This document shows positions 11,222 through 23,025 of a stretch of 64,000 nucleotides of DNA, piece after piece. The notes under the pieces were generated by a model, which was not told the origin of the DNA, made no database searches, and saw nothing but the letters and a program-made list of their open reading frames with translations. The number at the start of each line of letters is the position of its first letter. Positions within the stretch are counted from its first letter, which is position 1. This DNA comes from Erythroxylum novogranatense (lineage: Eukaryota > Streptophyta > Magnoliopsida > Malpighiales > Erythroxylaceae): contig CM057225.1 of NCBI GenBank assembly GCA_029891385.1, positions 11,631,060-11,695,059 on the forward strand. The letters are read 5' to 3'. A program made the translations under genes and the position numbers.

Positions 11222-12072
11222 TGTAACATCCCGTCTCCAAATGAAGGGTGAGGACCCGAAATGTTGTACAAGTGTGCTCAAGGAGAGACAAAGGAAATGC
11301 ATTGGTTTTGCTCATGCATCTTATTAGCATACATGCATTTACATAATGATTACTGGCTCTTTAAGTGGTACCTGCATTCATTAACAATTTCCAGGTATAA
11401 AAGATAGGGAATGTGAATTGCTAAAACAATTATGGGTAAAAGGTGTTGAAAGAGTGAAAGTGGTATGTTTGTGCTACAAATTGGGATTTATTTACTCAAG
11501 TAAATGTCTTAATAAATTTGTGGTTAAATTATCGGTTAAATGGGATGGTTATTGATGTGGTATTGATGCTTGCATGAAAGGAGTAGAGTTGTGGTTGAAA
11601 TCTGGAAAAATGAAACTTGTACATGTTTCAGGTATTGGTTTATAACTTTTGATGTGGTTATGTTACTGAGTTGAGGTTTGCTTTAAATTAAACTTGATGA
11701 AGTATGGTTAGAATTCCTATGAAGGAAGTTTTGGCCAATTGTGGCTTGAAGAGCTTTGAATTTGGCTCGAAAGTTGAGATGGGTGTGCTGGATGAACAGT
11801 ATCCGGATCTTGGTTCCATTATTGACAACCTAAAACTTTGAGAATTTTTCTAGGATAAAGGAGAAAGATTTTGTGAAATTGGTATTACTGAAAGTTGAAG
11901 ATTTATGTGTTATCTTTCTAACGCCACTAAGGATGATATTTTTCGATGTGTAGATCGCAAGTTATGGCCTGATAATATTCAGGTGGTAATTCAGCCTAAA
12001 TTGTGTTTTTGTGTGCAAATGCTCTAAGGGCATAGATTTTGTGCTCTTTGTGTTCTGACATTTATTTGGGAC
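11222..12072 (+). repeat. Truncated LTR (family B), inverted relative to 17830-18680
   Basis: It starts TGTAACATCCCGTCTCC and follows the reverse complement of 18680 back to about 17830, for example around the start, at 11780-11830 and at 11990-12060. Only the outermost 850 bases of a 4.7-kb LTR are present. Confidence 0.8.
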
Positions 12073-13985
12073 TGTAATCATATATCTCTTTTTACTTTTC
12101 AACACTTTCAAAATACCGTCTATAAGCATAGTCACCAATTGATACCATTTGTTTACATTGCATAAATCTCTATTGGGGTACTGTTGATTTCAACAGACAT
12201 CACTCAAATCTTTTCATTGAGTTCACTTTGATTTTTTTTATATCCCCTTTAATTCACATTGAGATATTCACATGCCTATTCATTCATACTTGTACCTCCA
12301 TACATTCCACTTCATTTGAGTATTTCACTTTGTGGGTTGGTATTATTTTTCTTAGATTCCAATTAAGATCTCCCAACATTTTTGTATCAAATCTTATAGA
12401 GACCTATTCTCTTCACGTTGCAGTAGGATCATCTTAAATTGGAAATCCACTCACGTAGTTGGATACTTTACATTACCTTAAACACAATGCATAGAATCTC
12501 AGTAGTATATTTCACTTGCTATGCTTGAGTCTCCTCTTGAGATATAACTTCATTATTCACTTTTAATTTAGTACTTACTTATTTTCGATTTGTTCCTGTC
12601 ATAACCACTATTAACTTGAATCGTCTGTTCATCTTAACTCAATGTGGGAAATTCTTCTTTAAAAGAAGATTTCTTGCTACAATCATCGATACTGTTCACG
12701 AAATTCTCATCAACCAACTATTTTCCATAATTGCGTTTCAACCATTTTGAGTATCTCAAGAAGATCAATTTTAACTATACTCAATATCCCAATAAGAGCA
12801 ATTTTATGCCATAACTGTATGATCGGAACATCTTTTGCACTAACGCTCTGTGAGGCACTAAACAATTTCTTTTACACCTAGACTTTAGTATATATATATA
12901 TCACCAAAAATCATTTCATCACATATGCTACATCATTTGAAATCTTAATATCCTCCCAAACGAGCACTATAAGTACTCTCGTGTCTTACTTTAACCCATT
13001 ATAAACCTTGAACTATAGGAACTATGATTGGAACTTATTCAATAAGTTACCGATCGCTTCTTCGGTTATTTCCACGTATATTTTTCACATAAACTCAATT
13101 GTTTCACTAAGCATGATGAACTCAATATCCAATGTATACTCATAAAGGTGAATCAACCTAAACTCGCCAATTATATTCATATAGTACTATCATTGTTTCA
13201 TTTTCCACTTGTCATTAAATTTCATTTCACACAGTTTTATTCCCATCTCAAAACATAATTCTTATATCGATAATTCACACATCCCTTCTAAGTCTAAGCT
13301 GGACCCTTCAAGGTCATATCAACTTGGCGTATACACTTTAATCTCATCATTTCTACTTATCTCATTTTGTTTCCTCAAACAATCCGTGATAGGGTATTCA
13401 AATTTATATCACATTCAAGTATATATCATCAAAACACAACAAAATATTACATTCATTGATACAGTGTGTTCAACCAATCCAGAATTTCTAATGTGCAATC
13501 ATTAGAAATTTTCAGTCTTAATTTTCCTTTAATATCTCTTTATACTGATTTTCAAACTCTGAGCACAATATTCGCATAACCATTTTGGTTCCAAGCTCAT
13601 GCTTTCATGATCATAACCACTTCACAATTTCATTTCATTCCATCTATACACTTTAGTTTCCCTTTTTACTCATATGCTAATCTTCTTCAATCAATCCTCA
13701 ATAGCATACCTATTCACACCGATATCACCTCAAAGGATACATATCCCAATTGAGGTGAACCTTTTTTCATCATACGAGATCAGATACATTTCTTATTTCC
13801 CAATTATCCATAAACCTCTATTTTCTCAATATCACCAATTTCCCGCTCCAACTCTTAAGGAAATGCTCATGCATGTGACTCATACTGAGGGATCAGTCGC
13901 AGTTGTCTGCTATGACATAATTACTATGCATATGCATATCACTTGACCCCTATTTCAGAATGCCCATGTAAGATTGTACTACTGG

Positions 13986-13997
13986 GCTCTGATACCA
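13986..13997 (-). promoter_or_regulatory. Primer binding site (initiator tRNA-Met type)
   Basis: On the minus strand TGGTATCAGAGC is a perfect plant initiator-tRNA-Met primer site. It lies five bases inside the LTR end (...GGGGTTTTACA). This fixes both the orientation and the inner LTR border. Confidence 0.9.
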
Positions 13998-14724
13998 CCT
14001 AATGTAAAACCCCACTCTCGTACGACCCGAACCCGACATCGACGGTGATATCCGAGTCCGTGTCCCGCGAGGGTGGTGTGCTAAAATACTCATTCAGTAG
14101 TCAATACATTTTTTTCTTTTTTTTTTACACAACAATATATGCGGAAATCAATGCCCAAGTTGGGTCCTCATTCAATCATATATAAATTCATTATACACAA
14201 TTTCCAATAGCCACTCGGGCCTATTTCCCAAATACAAATATACACTTCAATACATAATTAAAGACATGCAATGCAGACGTGAACTGATCCCAACTCTTAT
14301 CCTTCATTTGAATCCTGCAAATATACTCCCGTTGGCTTAACGGGGTATTCTTCTGATCCTGAAAAATAATTGCAAATGTTGGGTGAGTTTTGCGAACTCA
14401 GTGAGTGACCATCATCGATGGCTCACTCATCACATATCACATAAGACATATATTTCATAAGTCACATTTCATTACACATTTTAATTTTTTTTCCAATATC
14501 GTACATGTTCATATTATTTCCCATTCAATCACTGAACCAATCTCACTTTATTTCCTATTTCACATTATTTCCCATATTCATATCATTTCATTAACAACAT
14601 ATTGAATCACATAAACTTGTTCAGTTATTTCACATTCAATATCATTTAATCATTTATGTCATGCATACTCAGTGTCTATGAGACTCACTTTCCAATTATT
14701 ACTCTGTTGTGACCGAGTGCCTGA

Positions 14725-14854
14725 ATTGTCCCATATAGGGCTCATTGATAATTGTCCCATGTAGGGCTCATTGATAACTGTCCCATGTAGGGCTCATTGG
14801 TCACTGTCCCATGTAGGGCTCATTGATAGCTGTCTCATATAGGGCTCATTAATC
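14725..14854. repeat. 26-bp tandem repeat, five units
   Basis: Five consecutive 26-base units of the type ACTGTCCCATGTAGGGCTCA plus six bases span exactly 130 bases with few substitutions. A single diverged unit occurs near 15176. A similar but less regular stretch occupies the equivalent part of the gypsy LTR at 53690-53810. Confidence 0.9.
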
Positions 14855-15975
14855 ATTGAGCTTGTAGCTCTGATCGGTGGCTACTCTAGTCACAACGACC
14901 ATTATCTAATCATGCATTCATATATGTAATGCATATGTCACAATGTTATACACAATTATCTATCCCTTTCAATCACTTCTCATATCATCGGACTTTAGTC
15001 CGACATTCCACCCTTAAAGTGGAGCATTTCACAGTTTTGTTCATTACACATTTGTCAATCAAATAAGTATAAGGCAATTTTTGCCTTTCACCAAATCAAA
15101 TTTTTCACTCAAATGCATATGGAATGCGTATGTGACACTTTTCTCATTTGTTTCGGTGTTGTGACCGAGCGCTCAAACTGTCCCACTATGGGCGCATTAA
15201 TCGTTGAGCCTGAGGCTCTGAAATCACTGTGGGCTCAAGGTCCAAGTACGGTGAGCTTTTAGCTCTCGATGGCTACTCCGGTCACAACTACCATTATCTG
15301 ATTTTGCACTCATGCATGGAATAAATATGTCAAAACAAATGCAGTATTTCAATCACAATCAATCCCAAATAGTTCACAATCACATTTTAATCACAATTCT
15401 ATTGATATACATTTCAAAAACGGAGGGTCCAAATTCACAGACAATTTGCACTTCTACGTCATAATCTCCCATTTCATCGGACCTTCTATCCGGAATCCAT
15501 AATCAAACGCAATTCACTAACCCACCATTATTCACCACAGTTTTATAAAGACATAATTCTAAGCACATAATAATTGAGGTACCGTCTAGGTCACTCACCT
15601 CATATCCATGCTTGAATCTTATCCAAAGCATCAATTTCTTCATTATTTCTTTCCTTCATCCAAGTTAAAATTCCCTAAGCCACAATTATCCAAATTCAAC
15701 ATCACATACTGTATAAACACTAAAATTGAGCTTAGGAAACACAACCATATACCAATCTTAAGCCATATGAACCAAACCCCTTCAAAATTTAACAAATCAA
15801 AAATCTCAATCTTACCTTGATCTTTCACCCACCAATGAATTTCTTGGCTTAGATGGAAGCTCTCATCATCCTCCACATTTTTCTCTTCTTGAGCACCATG
15901 AAAATCCCTCTTGAAGGGCTTAGAAAAATCAATACCTAGTTTACTCTTTCTTTTCTGTTTTGCATAGTCCACTTG

Positions 15976-15983
15976 CTTTTATA
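15976..15983 (-). promoter_or_regulatory. TATA box of the family B LTR
   Basis: TATAAAAG on the minus strand, followed by CAAGTGGAC. The solo LTR at 55995-60363 has the same element followed by CAAGTGAGC. Confidence 0.6.
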
Positions 15984-16799
15984 GTACCATGTCATTTAAT
16001 GAATGAGGAATGACCCATATGCCCCTCCATTTAAGCCTATAAACTTAACCCTTTAAGTGATGCTCCAAAAATGCCCTTCCTCTTTGCCTTAAAACTGACA
16101 TCTTGTCTGATTATTTCGATCAGGTAAATGAAGCCATTTGACAAAACCTTCTTTTAGAGAAATGTCCCTCTATGTTTTACGAATCCATCGCTTCAAGAAT
16201 CAGATCGATCGGAGCTCTATAACTCAAGATATCTCCAAAATACAGAAGTCTATTCTTCAGACCCGAGGCTGAACACTACGTCGAGTTTCACTAAAGAAAT
16301 TGAAAGTCTTAGAGACCTAATTGTCGTTTGGCTTCTTCAAAACATTTGTAGCCCCATGCCTCTAGTTTAATTTTAAAAAAGAATCAGATCTATTGGAGCT
16401 CTATAGCTCCAGAGATCTCCAAATTACTGAAGCCTATTCATATCATTACAAAACTGAGACTAAACACTACACTTGACTTCAATCCAGAATTTGAAAATCT
16501 TAGAGGCTAAATTGTCGATCGGCTCCTTCAGATAAATTGTAGATCCATGTCTCTAGTTTAATTTTCAAAAAGAATTAGATCGATCGAAGCTCTATCGATC
16601 GAGATATATCAAAGATACTGAACACTGTTCAAACCATTACAACCGATCCGCTCACTTTAATCCGATCTATCTTCCTCCATTTAATTTCAAAACTGATCGA
16701 TTTGAGTATGGAAAGATAGAAAAATGTCTTAGGAATCCAACGCTTCAAAAATCGGGTCGATCGAAGGTCGGACGAAGAAGTTATGGCCAAAAGAGCGGA

Positions 16800-16960
16800 G
16801 AGAAGTCGGTCGACAGAAAATTAACCCCGCGGGCCGATCGACCAGCGCACGGGTGCGTCGCTAGCCCGATCGAGAGAGTGGCCGAGCGCTGCGCTCGCCC
16901 GAAAGGGCGCGCGGGCGCTCGATCGCTCGCTCGCTCGATCACTTGCGCTCCAACCTCCTA
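16800..16960. repeat. GC-rich patch with GATCGA/CGATCG palindromes
   Basis: This is a sharp island of CpG-rich sequence inside an AT-rich LTR, with repeated CGATCG/GATCGA and GCGCTGCGCTCG-like self-complementary motifs. It lies upstream of the LTR TATA box on the minus strand, so it falls in U3. Confidence 0.7.
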
Positions 16961-18742
16961 ACTTCCGACATTCATAACTTTTGATTCCGAGCTCCAAATT
17001 TTATAAACTTAGTATCGTTAGAAAGATAAAAGATAGATCTACAATTTTCAAGGACTCAAAAGCAAGCTCGGTCTCTAAAGGGGTCAAAAATGCACTCAAA
17101 GATGACCGATTGGTAATCTCCTCAAAACTTTAAACAATACCTCAACTTGTAAACATCATAACTTTTGACCCAAAACTCCAAATTTGACAAACTTGGTGTC
17201 TACGGAAAGGTAAAAGAACCCTCTACAACTTTTAGGAAGGCCTTAAAAATCTAATCGACCTCTAAATGGGTCAAAAACTCCACACAAGGTGACTGGTCTA
17301 TCAGCTTCACACTAAACAGCATCAGAACTTCTAAAAATCATAACTTTTCATCCCCTTAACCAAAAATTCCAAATTTTATATCAATAAAAAGAGAAAAACA
17401 AATGCTACATCTTTCACGAATAACTTAGAAGCCAATTCCATCTCTAACCAAATCAAATTCTCAAACAAAGGTTCAGCCTACCGAATTTATTCTCAACAGA
17501 AACCCAATCTTTCAAAATTCATAACTCCATATCCCCTTAGCAAAAATTTCCATGCTATATAGCAATAAAAAGCTCAGACAATATACTACAATTATCAGGA
17601 AGGACTTCAAAGCAAATTCCAACTCTAATTAGGTCGAATCCACCCATTAATGTGGCTGCCCTGTTAATTAGTATTAAAACAACATATGACCATATCCATA
17701 GCCAAAACTTTACAATTTTATATCTAACAGTCCTTACATCCAAAATTCGTATAAAATACCTCATTAGAAAGCTATAACAATCCTATACAACTTTCCAGAA
17801 TGTCACTCAAGCCAATTTCACCCTTTACAATCCCAAATAAATTTCAGAACACAAAGAGCACAAAATCAATGCCCTTAGAGCATTTGCACACTAAAACACA
17901 ATTTGGGCTGAATTACCACCTGAATATTATCAGGCCGTAACTTGCGATCTACACATCGAAAAATATCATACTTAGTGGCATTAGAAAGATAACACATAAA
18001 TCTTCAACTTTCAGTAATACCAATTTCACAAAATCTGTCTCCTTTATCCTAGAAAAATTCTCAAAGTTTTAGGTCGTCAATGATGGAACCAAGATCTGGA
18101 TACTATTCATCCAGCACACCCATCTCAACTTCTGAGCCAAATTCAAAGCTCTTCAAGCGACAATTGGCTAGAACTTCCTTCATATGAATTCTATCCATAC
18201 TTCATCAAGTTTAATGTAAAGCAAACCTCAACTCAATAACATAACCACGTCAAAAGTTATAAACCAATACCTGAAACGTGCACAAGTTTCATTTTTCCAT
18301 ATTTCAACCACAACTCTACTCCTTTCATGCAAGCATCAATACCACATCAATAACCATCCCATTTAACCGATAATTTAACCACAAATTTATCAAGACATTT
18401 ACTTGAGTAAATAAATCCCAATTTGCAGCACAAACATACCACTTTCACTCTTTCAACACCTTTTACCCATAATTGTTTTAGCAATTCACATTCCCTATCT
18501 TTTATACCTGGCAATTGTCAATGAATGCAGGTACCACTTAAAGAGCCAGTAATCATTATGTAAATGCACGTATGCTAATAAGATGCATGAGCAAAACCAA
18601 TGCATTTCCTTTGTCACTCCTTGAGCACACTTGTACAATATTTCGGATCCTCACCCTTCATTTGGGGACGGGATGTTACACTTCACCCATCCATCACATG
18701 GAAAAAACCACCCAACATTTCTTTGAGTATGCAAAATGGGCG

Positions 18743-18815
18743 TAGTCAAGGCACGCAATTTTCCATGTCCATACCACATTAGTCAAGGCACGCAATTTGC
18801 CATGTCCATACCACA
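18743..18815. repeat. 37-bp tandem duplication
   Basis: The segment starting TAGTCAAGGCACGCAATTT occurs twice in a row (18743-18779 and 18780-18815) with one internal difference. It sits between the family B LTR end and the 3' end of the LINE. Confidence 0.85.
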
Positions 18816-18844
18816 ACAATTGCACGCCCTATCAATAGATAAAT

Positions 18845-21816
18845 GTCTTAGAGCTTGTTGCTGATTAATGAATAATCCATCTCTGTCAAGCAACCATAAG
18901 AAATATCTAATCCGCTGAGGACATGGCCATCTCTAAACAAAGCTCTAAAAGCTACCATTTTCAAGTGCCCAAAACCCTCGATCATCTCAAAGGCCAAAGT
19001 AGTGGTGAATTCACCACTCGAAGAAGCTTTCCAGCTTACCTTGTCGCTACCAAGTTCCAGCCTAGGGGGGAGAATACCTACAATAGTCATACACACCGAA
19101 GACGGTAGCCACTGTTAGAAACACTCCCATCTCTAGTTACCATAATCATCAACAAACTATGGACTTTTAGTTAAAGAAGTATTTCAGGGATTTCACCAAT
19201 GGCACGCTGAATCAAAGGAACCTAATCTCCTACCCAGTCGTCCAACTAAAAGCACATCGATAAACCATCCCGAATAACCCACTTCATACCATTTATAACA
19301 TGAATCCACGAGGCTGCTATCCCCTTCCAAGTTGAGGAACTTCCTTTTAAATTTATCAAGGCAGGAATGGCCTCGCTGTCAAACTTGTATTTGGATTGGA
19401 GAACCTGAACTAATAGAGTCGAAGATTTCATAATCAAGTTCCATCCTAGTTTAGTCAGAAGAGCATCATTATTCAATCTGATTCTCCTCAAACCTAGCCC
19501 ACCCAGAGACTTAATCTTACAAATAGTATCCCAACTAACCAAATTCACCTTCCTTTGATTCTTATTTGACCCCTATAAGAAATCTTGATTATTTTCTCAA
19601 GATCATCACATAATAGTCTTGATAGTCAAACTATATGCATGGTGTAAACAAGGAGGGCTTCAAAGACAGATTGAACTAGAGTGGTTTGGCCCGCTAAGGA
19701 GAGATGTTGCGCACTCCACCCAGAGAGGCTCTTTAGAAAATTGTCCAAAATATATTGATACGTTCTTCTTGTAGTCCTTTCGTGAATTAAAGGAACTCCA
19801 AAGTACTTGCCAAGATTATTAGTTTGTTGAAAACCTAACGTTTGGCTAAGCGATCTAGCTCTCTCCCAATGGACATTCTTAGAGAAAAAATAGCGAGTTT
19901 TATCAACAATCACTTTTTGTCCTGAAGCTAAGCAAAAGCAATCCAACGTGGCTTGAATAATCCTAACTTGGTCTTCTGATGCTTCAGAGAAAAGAATAAG
20001 ATCTTATGCAAAGAATAGATGAGAGAGCATAGGGCCACCGCTACTGAAAGTAATAGGTCTCCATCTTCCCTGATCCACCTCAAGATTAATTAAATGGCCT
20101 AGTCTCTCTAGGCATAATACAAAAATGTAAGGGGAAAGGGGGTCCCCCTGTTTAATACCACAAAAAGGGGCAAACGCTTCTAACAATTCACCATTCTAGT
20201 TAACCCTCATTGAAATGGAGGAAACATATTTCATTATAAGCTTGATTAAATCAATCGGGAAGCCAATATCCTAAACAAAATCCCATCTCAACCTATTATA
20301 AGTCCTCTCCAAATTAACCTTTATAGTCAAAAGCCCTTCATCACTCTTTTACATCTCATTGAATGAACCACCTCTTGAGTTATAATGATATTATTCATTA
20401 TCCATCTACCAGGCACAAAGCTACATTGTGTAGGAGCCACTAGTCCATTCAAGAATGGTTTCATCTAGTTCACCACAATTTTAGTAATTATTTTGTACAC
20501 CAGAGAACAGAGGCTTATCGATCTAAACTGGCAAATAGAAGTTGGGGAAGGAACTTTAGGTATAAAAAACATAATGGTTTGATTAAGATTAGACTCCCAT
20601 ATTTCCTGTCGAATTTTTTTTGGCACAAAATTGTTCACCACTGGCCCCATTGTATCGTACTGCCTCTAGAAAAATAAAACATTAAAGTCATCAATTCCAA
20701 GGGCTTTGTTAGGGTTCATGAAACAAGGTTGTCTTTATTTCCTCTGATTGTACTGGGCTATTCAAACTGAGAAGAGCATCTCCAAATGGCGTAGGAAACT
20801 TACCCTAAATAGGGAATGTCCATTCTTTAATCCCCTCTATCGAGAATAAGTTAAAAAAGAAGTCCTTGGATAAATTCAATAATGTCTTGTGAGAGGTCAC
20901 CAAATCGCTTTGATCATTTTTAAGAACTTCCACTCTTTTTTTCCTTATCTTGGCCATAGTTATATTATGGTAGAACTTGGTATTGCAATCACCATAAGAG
21001 ATCCATTGGCACCTAGACTTCTGATGCCAATTAAGCTTTTCCTCGCACAGAATTTGTTGATACTTTGCTCGTAATCTTTCCTCTAGAGACACAAGAGAAT
21101 CCTATTCCCCCTCCTCAAGAACTCGTTGGATACCAGCCAATCGTGCAAGTAACTGGTTCTTATGATGGAAAATATTACCAAAAATAGTCATGTTCCATTC
21201 ATTTAACTTGGAAGCAAAACTATCGATGGAACTAGTCCAGTCATTTAGGTTCGAGCACCAATACTCCTTTACAATAAAAAAATCCTCGTTTGCTAGCCAT
21301 GCAGATTGGAAGCCAAATAGATGAGGAAAAGAAAAGCCTGCAGTTGAAGCAAGAAAATTAGCAACAATAGGCTGGTGATCCGACCCAACATAAGGAAGAT
21401 GAAGCATGAGGGCAAGTTTCCTGCCATTTATTATTGCAAAGAAACATGTCAATTTTGGCTATAATAGTTCCCCTTTTCCGTGTAAACCATGAGCCACTAA
21501 ATCCTAAATCATGCAATCCACAAGTGTTCACACAATCCTTGAAACCTTGACTGATAACTGGTTGTGATCTTGAACTCCCACGGTTTTCCCTAGATTCTAA
21601 CTTAGCATTAAAGTCACCACCCAAAATCCATGCAGCGTTAGTCACTCTGGCAACTTTCTTTAAGAACGATCGCAAATACCGTTGTAAATGGTATTGGGGA
21701 GAGGCATACACTGCTACAAAATAAAAGGAGTCATTCACTATAATCTGAGCATGCACAAGCTGTCTATGTGCCACTAGCACCCTAACATCTGTGTTCAAGG
21801 ACCAAAGAAGTCAAAT
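18845..21816 (-). pseudogene. L1-type LINE ORF2, 3' part (endonuclease body, RT, C-terminal zinc region)
   Basis: Minus-strand order: endonuclease-exonuclease-phosphatase body (about 21798-21360; GGDFNAKLESRENRG), a linker (21092-20805), RT with FFIPKVPSPT and SISLCSLVYKIITK (20650-20465), CGIKQGDPLSPYIFVLCLER (20160-20100), then SGQKVIVDKTRYFFSKNV (about 19915) and a zf-RVT-like C terminus (19548-18848). The catalytic FADD motif near 20010 reads F-A-stop-D, so the first Asp codon is lost. Several further stops and frameshifts break the frame. The upstream part of the same endonuclease lies at 26805-26600, beyond an inserted solo LTR. Confidence 0.85.
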
Positions 21817-22676
21817 TGGTCGACCCTGAATGTTTCATAGATGTTAGAACTATTTGAAGGAGAAATTTTGATAAGTAGTCATGAGTAAAGAACAAATGAA
21901 AGAAAATTCTTGAACCAAGAAGTGATAGGCAAGGGTAAAGTAGCGAATGAGAAATGTAGATATGTCCAAGTTTTGCTTTGGTGCTTCTGGCGGATAAAAG
22001 ATTTTGAAGTGAGAAGAATTAAGGTGAAAGTTAGAAGTAGAATGAAAGCAAAAATGAAGTTGAATTTGTGTAGTAAGTTGATGAAGAATATGTACATATG
22101 TATATGTTATGTTGTTGGTGTTCATGATTAATTATGGACTATAGATTTTTCTTTGGATGATATTGATTTGAGATAGAGTTGAGAATGAGGAGTAAATCAA
22201 GTAGAAAAGGTGGTCTTGGTATGAGTTGGGTTAAGGAAAGATTGTGAAACAAAATAAATGGTTGATCTGGAAAATGTTATGGAGTATGCTTTAGTCTTTT
22301 AGCCACAACTTTTTTTTAGTTATCCAAACGAGATGATTTTTAATTTGGATTAAACTATGAAAATATGGCTACATTTCTTATAAAGACATTGAATTTAAAT
22401 TATGTCTTTAAGAATCTCAAAATTTGTCATGAAGTAGAGAATTGGGTGCAGTACATTGGATGAATGTAAAATACGTATTCTGAATTTAAGGGAAAAATTA
22501 GATTAATATTGGCTGAATTTAGGCAAGTGTGTCTACTAGTAAGTTGTAGATCTTTCTTTTAGCTTTCTAACAATATATAGTATGAAATTTTGGATGTCTG
22601 ATCTGAAAGTCATGGTCCTTATAAGGAAAGATGTGCAAGAGAGGAGTTGTATCTTCTCCCTTCTTGTTTATTATGT

Positions 22677-23025
22677 GATGATGTCATCTTTTTCTATGTT
22701 TCCTTTGTGATGATGTCATCTTCTTCTGTGTTTTTGCTTCGTTCGTGTTTTACTTCTTCTGCCTTTTTGTTTCTTCTATGATGACGTCATCTCCTTTTGG
22801 GTTTTCTTTGTGATGATGTCATCTTCCTCCGTGTTTTGTATCGTTTGTCTTTTTGCTTCTTCTGCTTTTTTGTTTCTTCTGTGATGACGTTATCTCCTTC
22901 TGGGTTTTCTTTGTGATGACATTATCTTCTTATGTGTTTTGTATCGTCTGTGTTTTGTTTCTTTTGCCTTTTTACTTCTTCCATGATGACGTCATCTCCT
23001 TCTGTGTTTCGTTTGTGATGTCGTC
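22677..23025. repeat. TGACGTCA-type palindromes in the solo LTR
   Basis: Repeated GATGACGTCATC and its CpG-decayed form GATGATGTCATC occur at about 22677, 22708, 22779, 22811, 22872, 22984 and 23016. Two copies are perfect TGACGTCA, the ACGT-core site bound by plant bZIP/TGA factors. The copy of this LTR at 55995-60363 carries the same cluster at 57365-57480. Confidence 0.75.

Larger units (their letters stand above)
9921..12072 (+). mobile_element. 3' part of a noncoding gypsy-like (LARD-like) element, forward piece
   Basis: The right part is a partial LTR (11222-12072) preceded by the phrase TTCGAGGACGAAATTTATT (11191-11209) and a polypurine tract (11210-11221). That arrangement is typical of the 3' end of plant chromovirus-type gypsy elements. 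The internal stretch 9921-11190 shows no domain or long reading frame, so it looks like a large noncoding derivative. The LTR piece is the reverse complement of about 17830-18680. It breaks off at 12072, where the oppositely oriented piece starts. Confidence 0.65.
12073..18680 (-). mobile_element. 5' part of a noncoding gypsy-like (LARD-like) element, reverse piece
   Basis: The piece reads on the minus strand: a complete-looking LTR (14003-18680), a primer binding site (13986-13997), then about 1.9 kb of interior (12073-13985). The interior has no gag, protease or RT signature in any frame, only short low-complexity frames. That fits a large retrotransposon derivative mobilised by a relative. 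It meets the forward piece (9921-12072) head to head at 12072/12073 and no second LTR in direct orientation is present. Confidence 0.65.
14003..18680 (-). repeat. LTR (family B), full length about 4.68 kb
   Basis: On the minus strand it starts TGTAACATCCCGTCCCC at 18680 and ends GGGGTTTTACA at 14003. A core promoter reads CTATAAAAGCAAGT (TATA on + at 15976-15983). Sequence around that core (about 15600-16400) is strongly similar to the family A solo LTR at 57750-58150, while the ends resemble the gypsy LTR at 51789-54429. Features inside include a 26-base tandem repeat (14725-14854) and a GC-rich palindromic patch (16800-16960). Confidence 0.8.

Noticed and set aside
14725..14854. CRISPR-like repeat array
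   Set aside because: The units are contiguous with no spacers, and this is plant LTR sequence.
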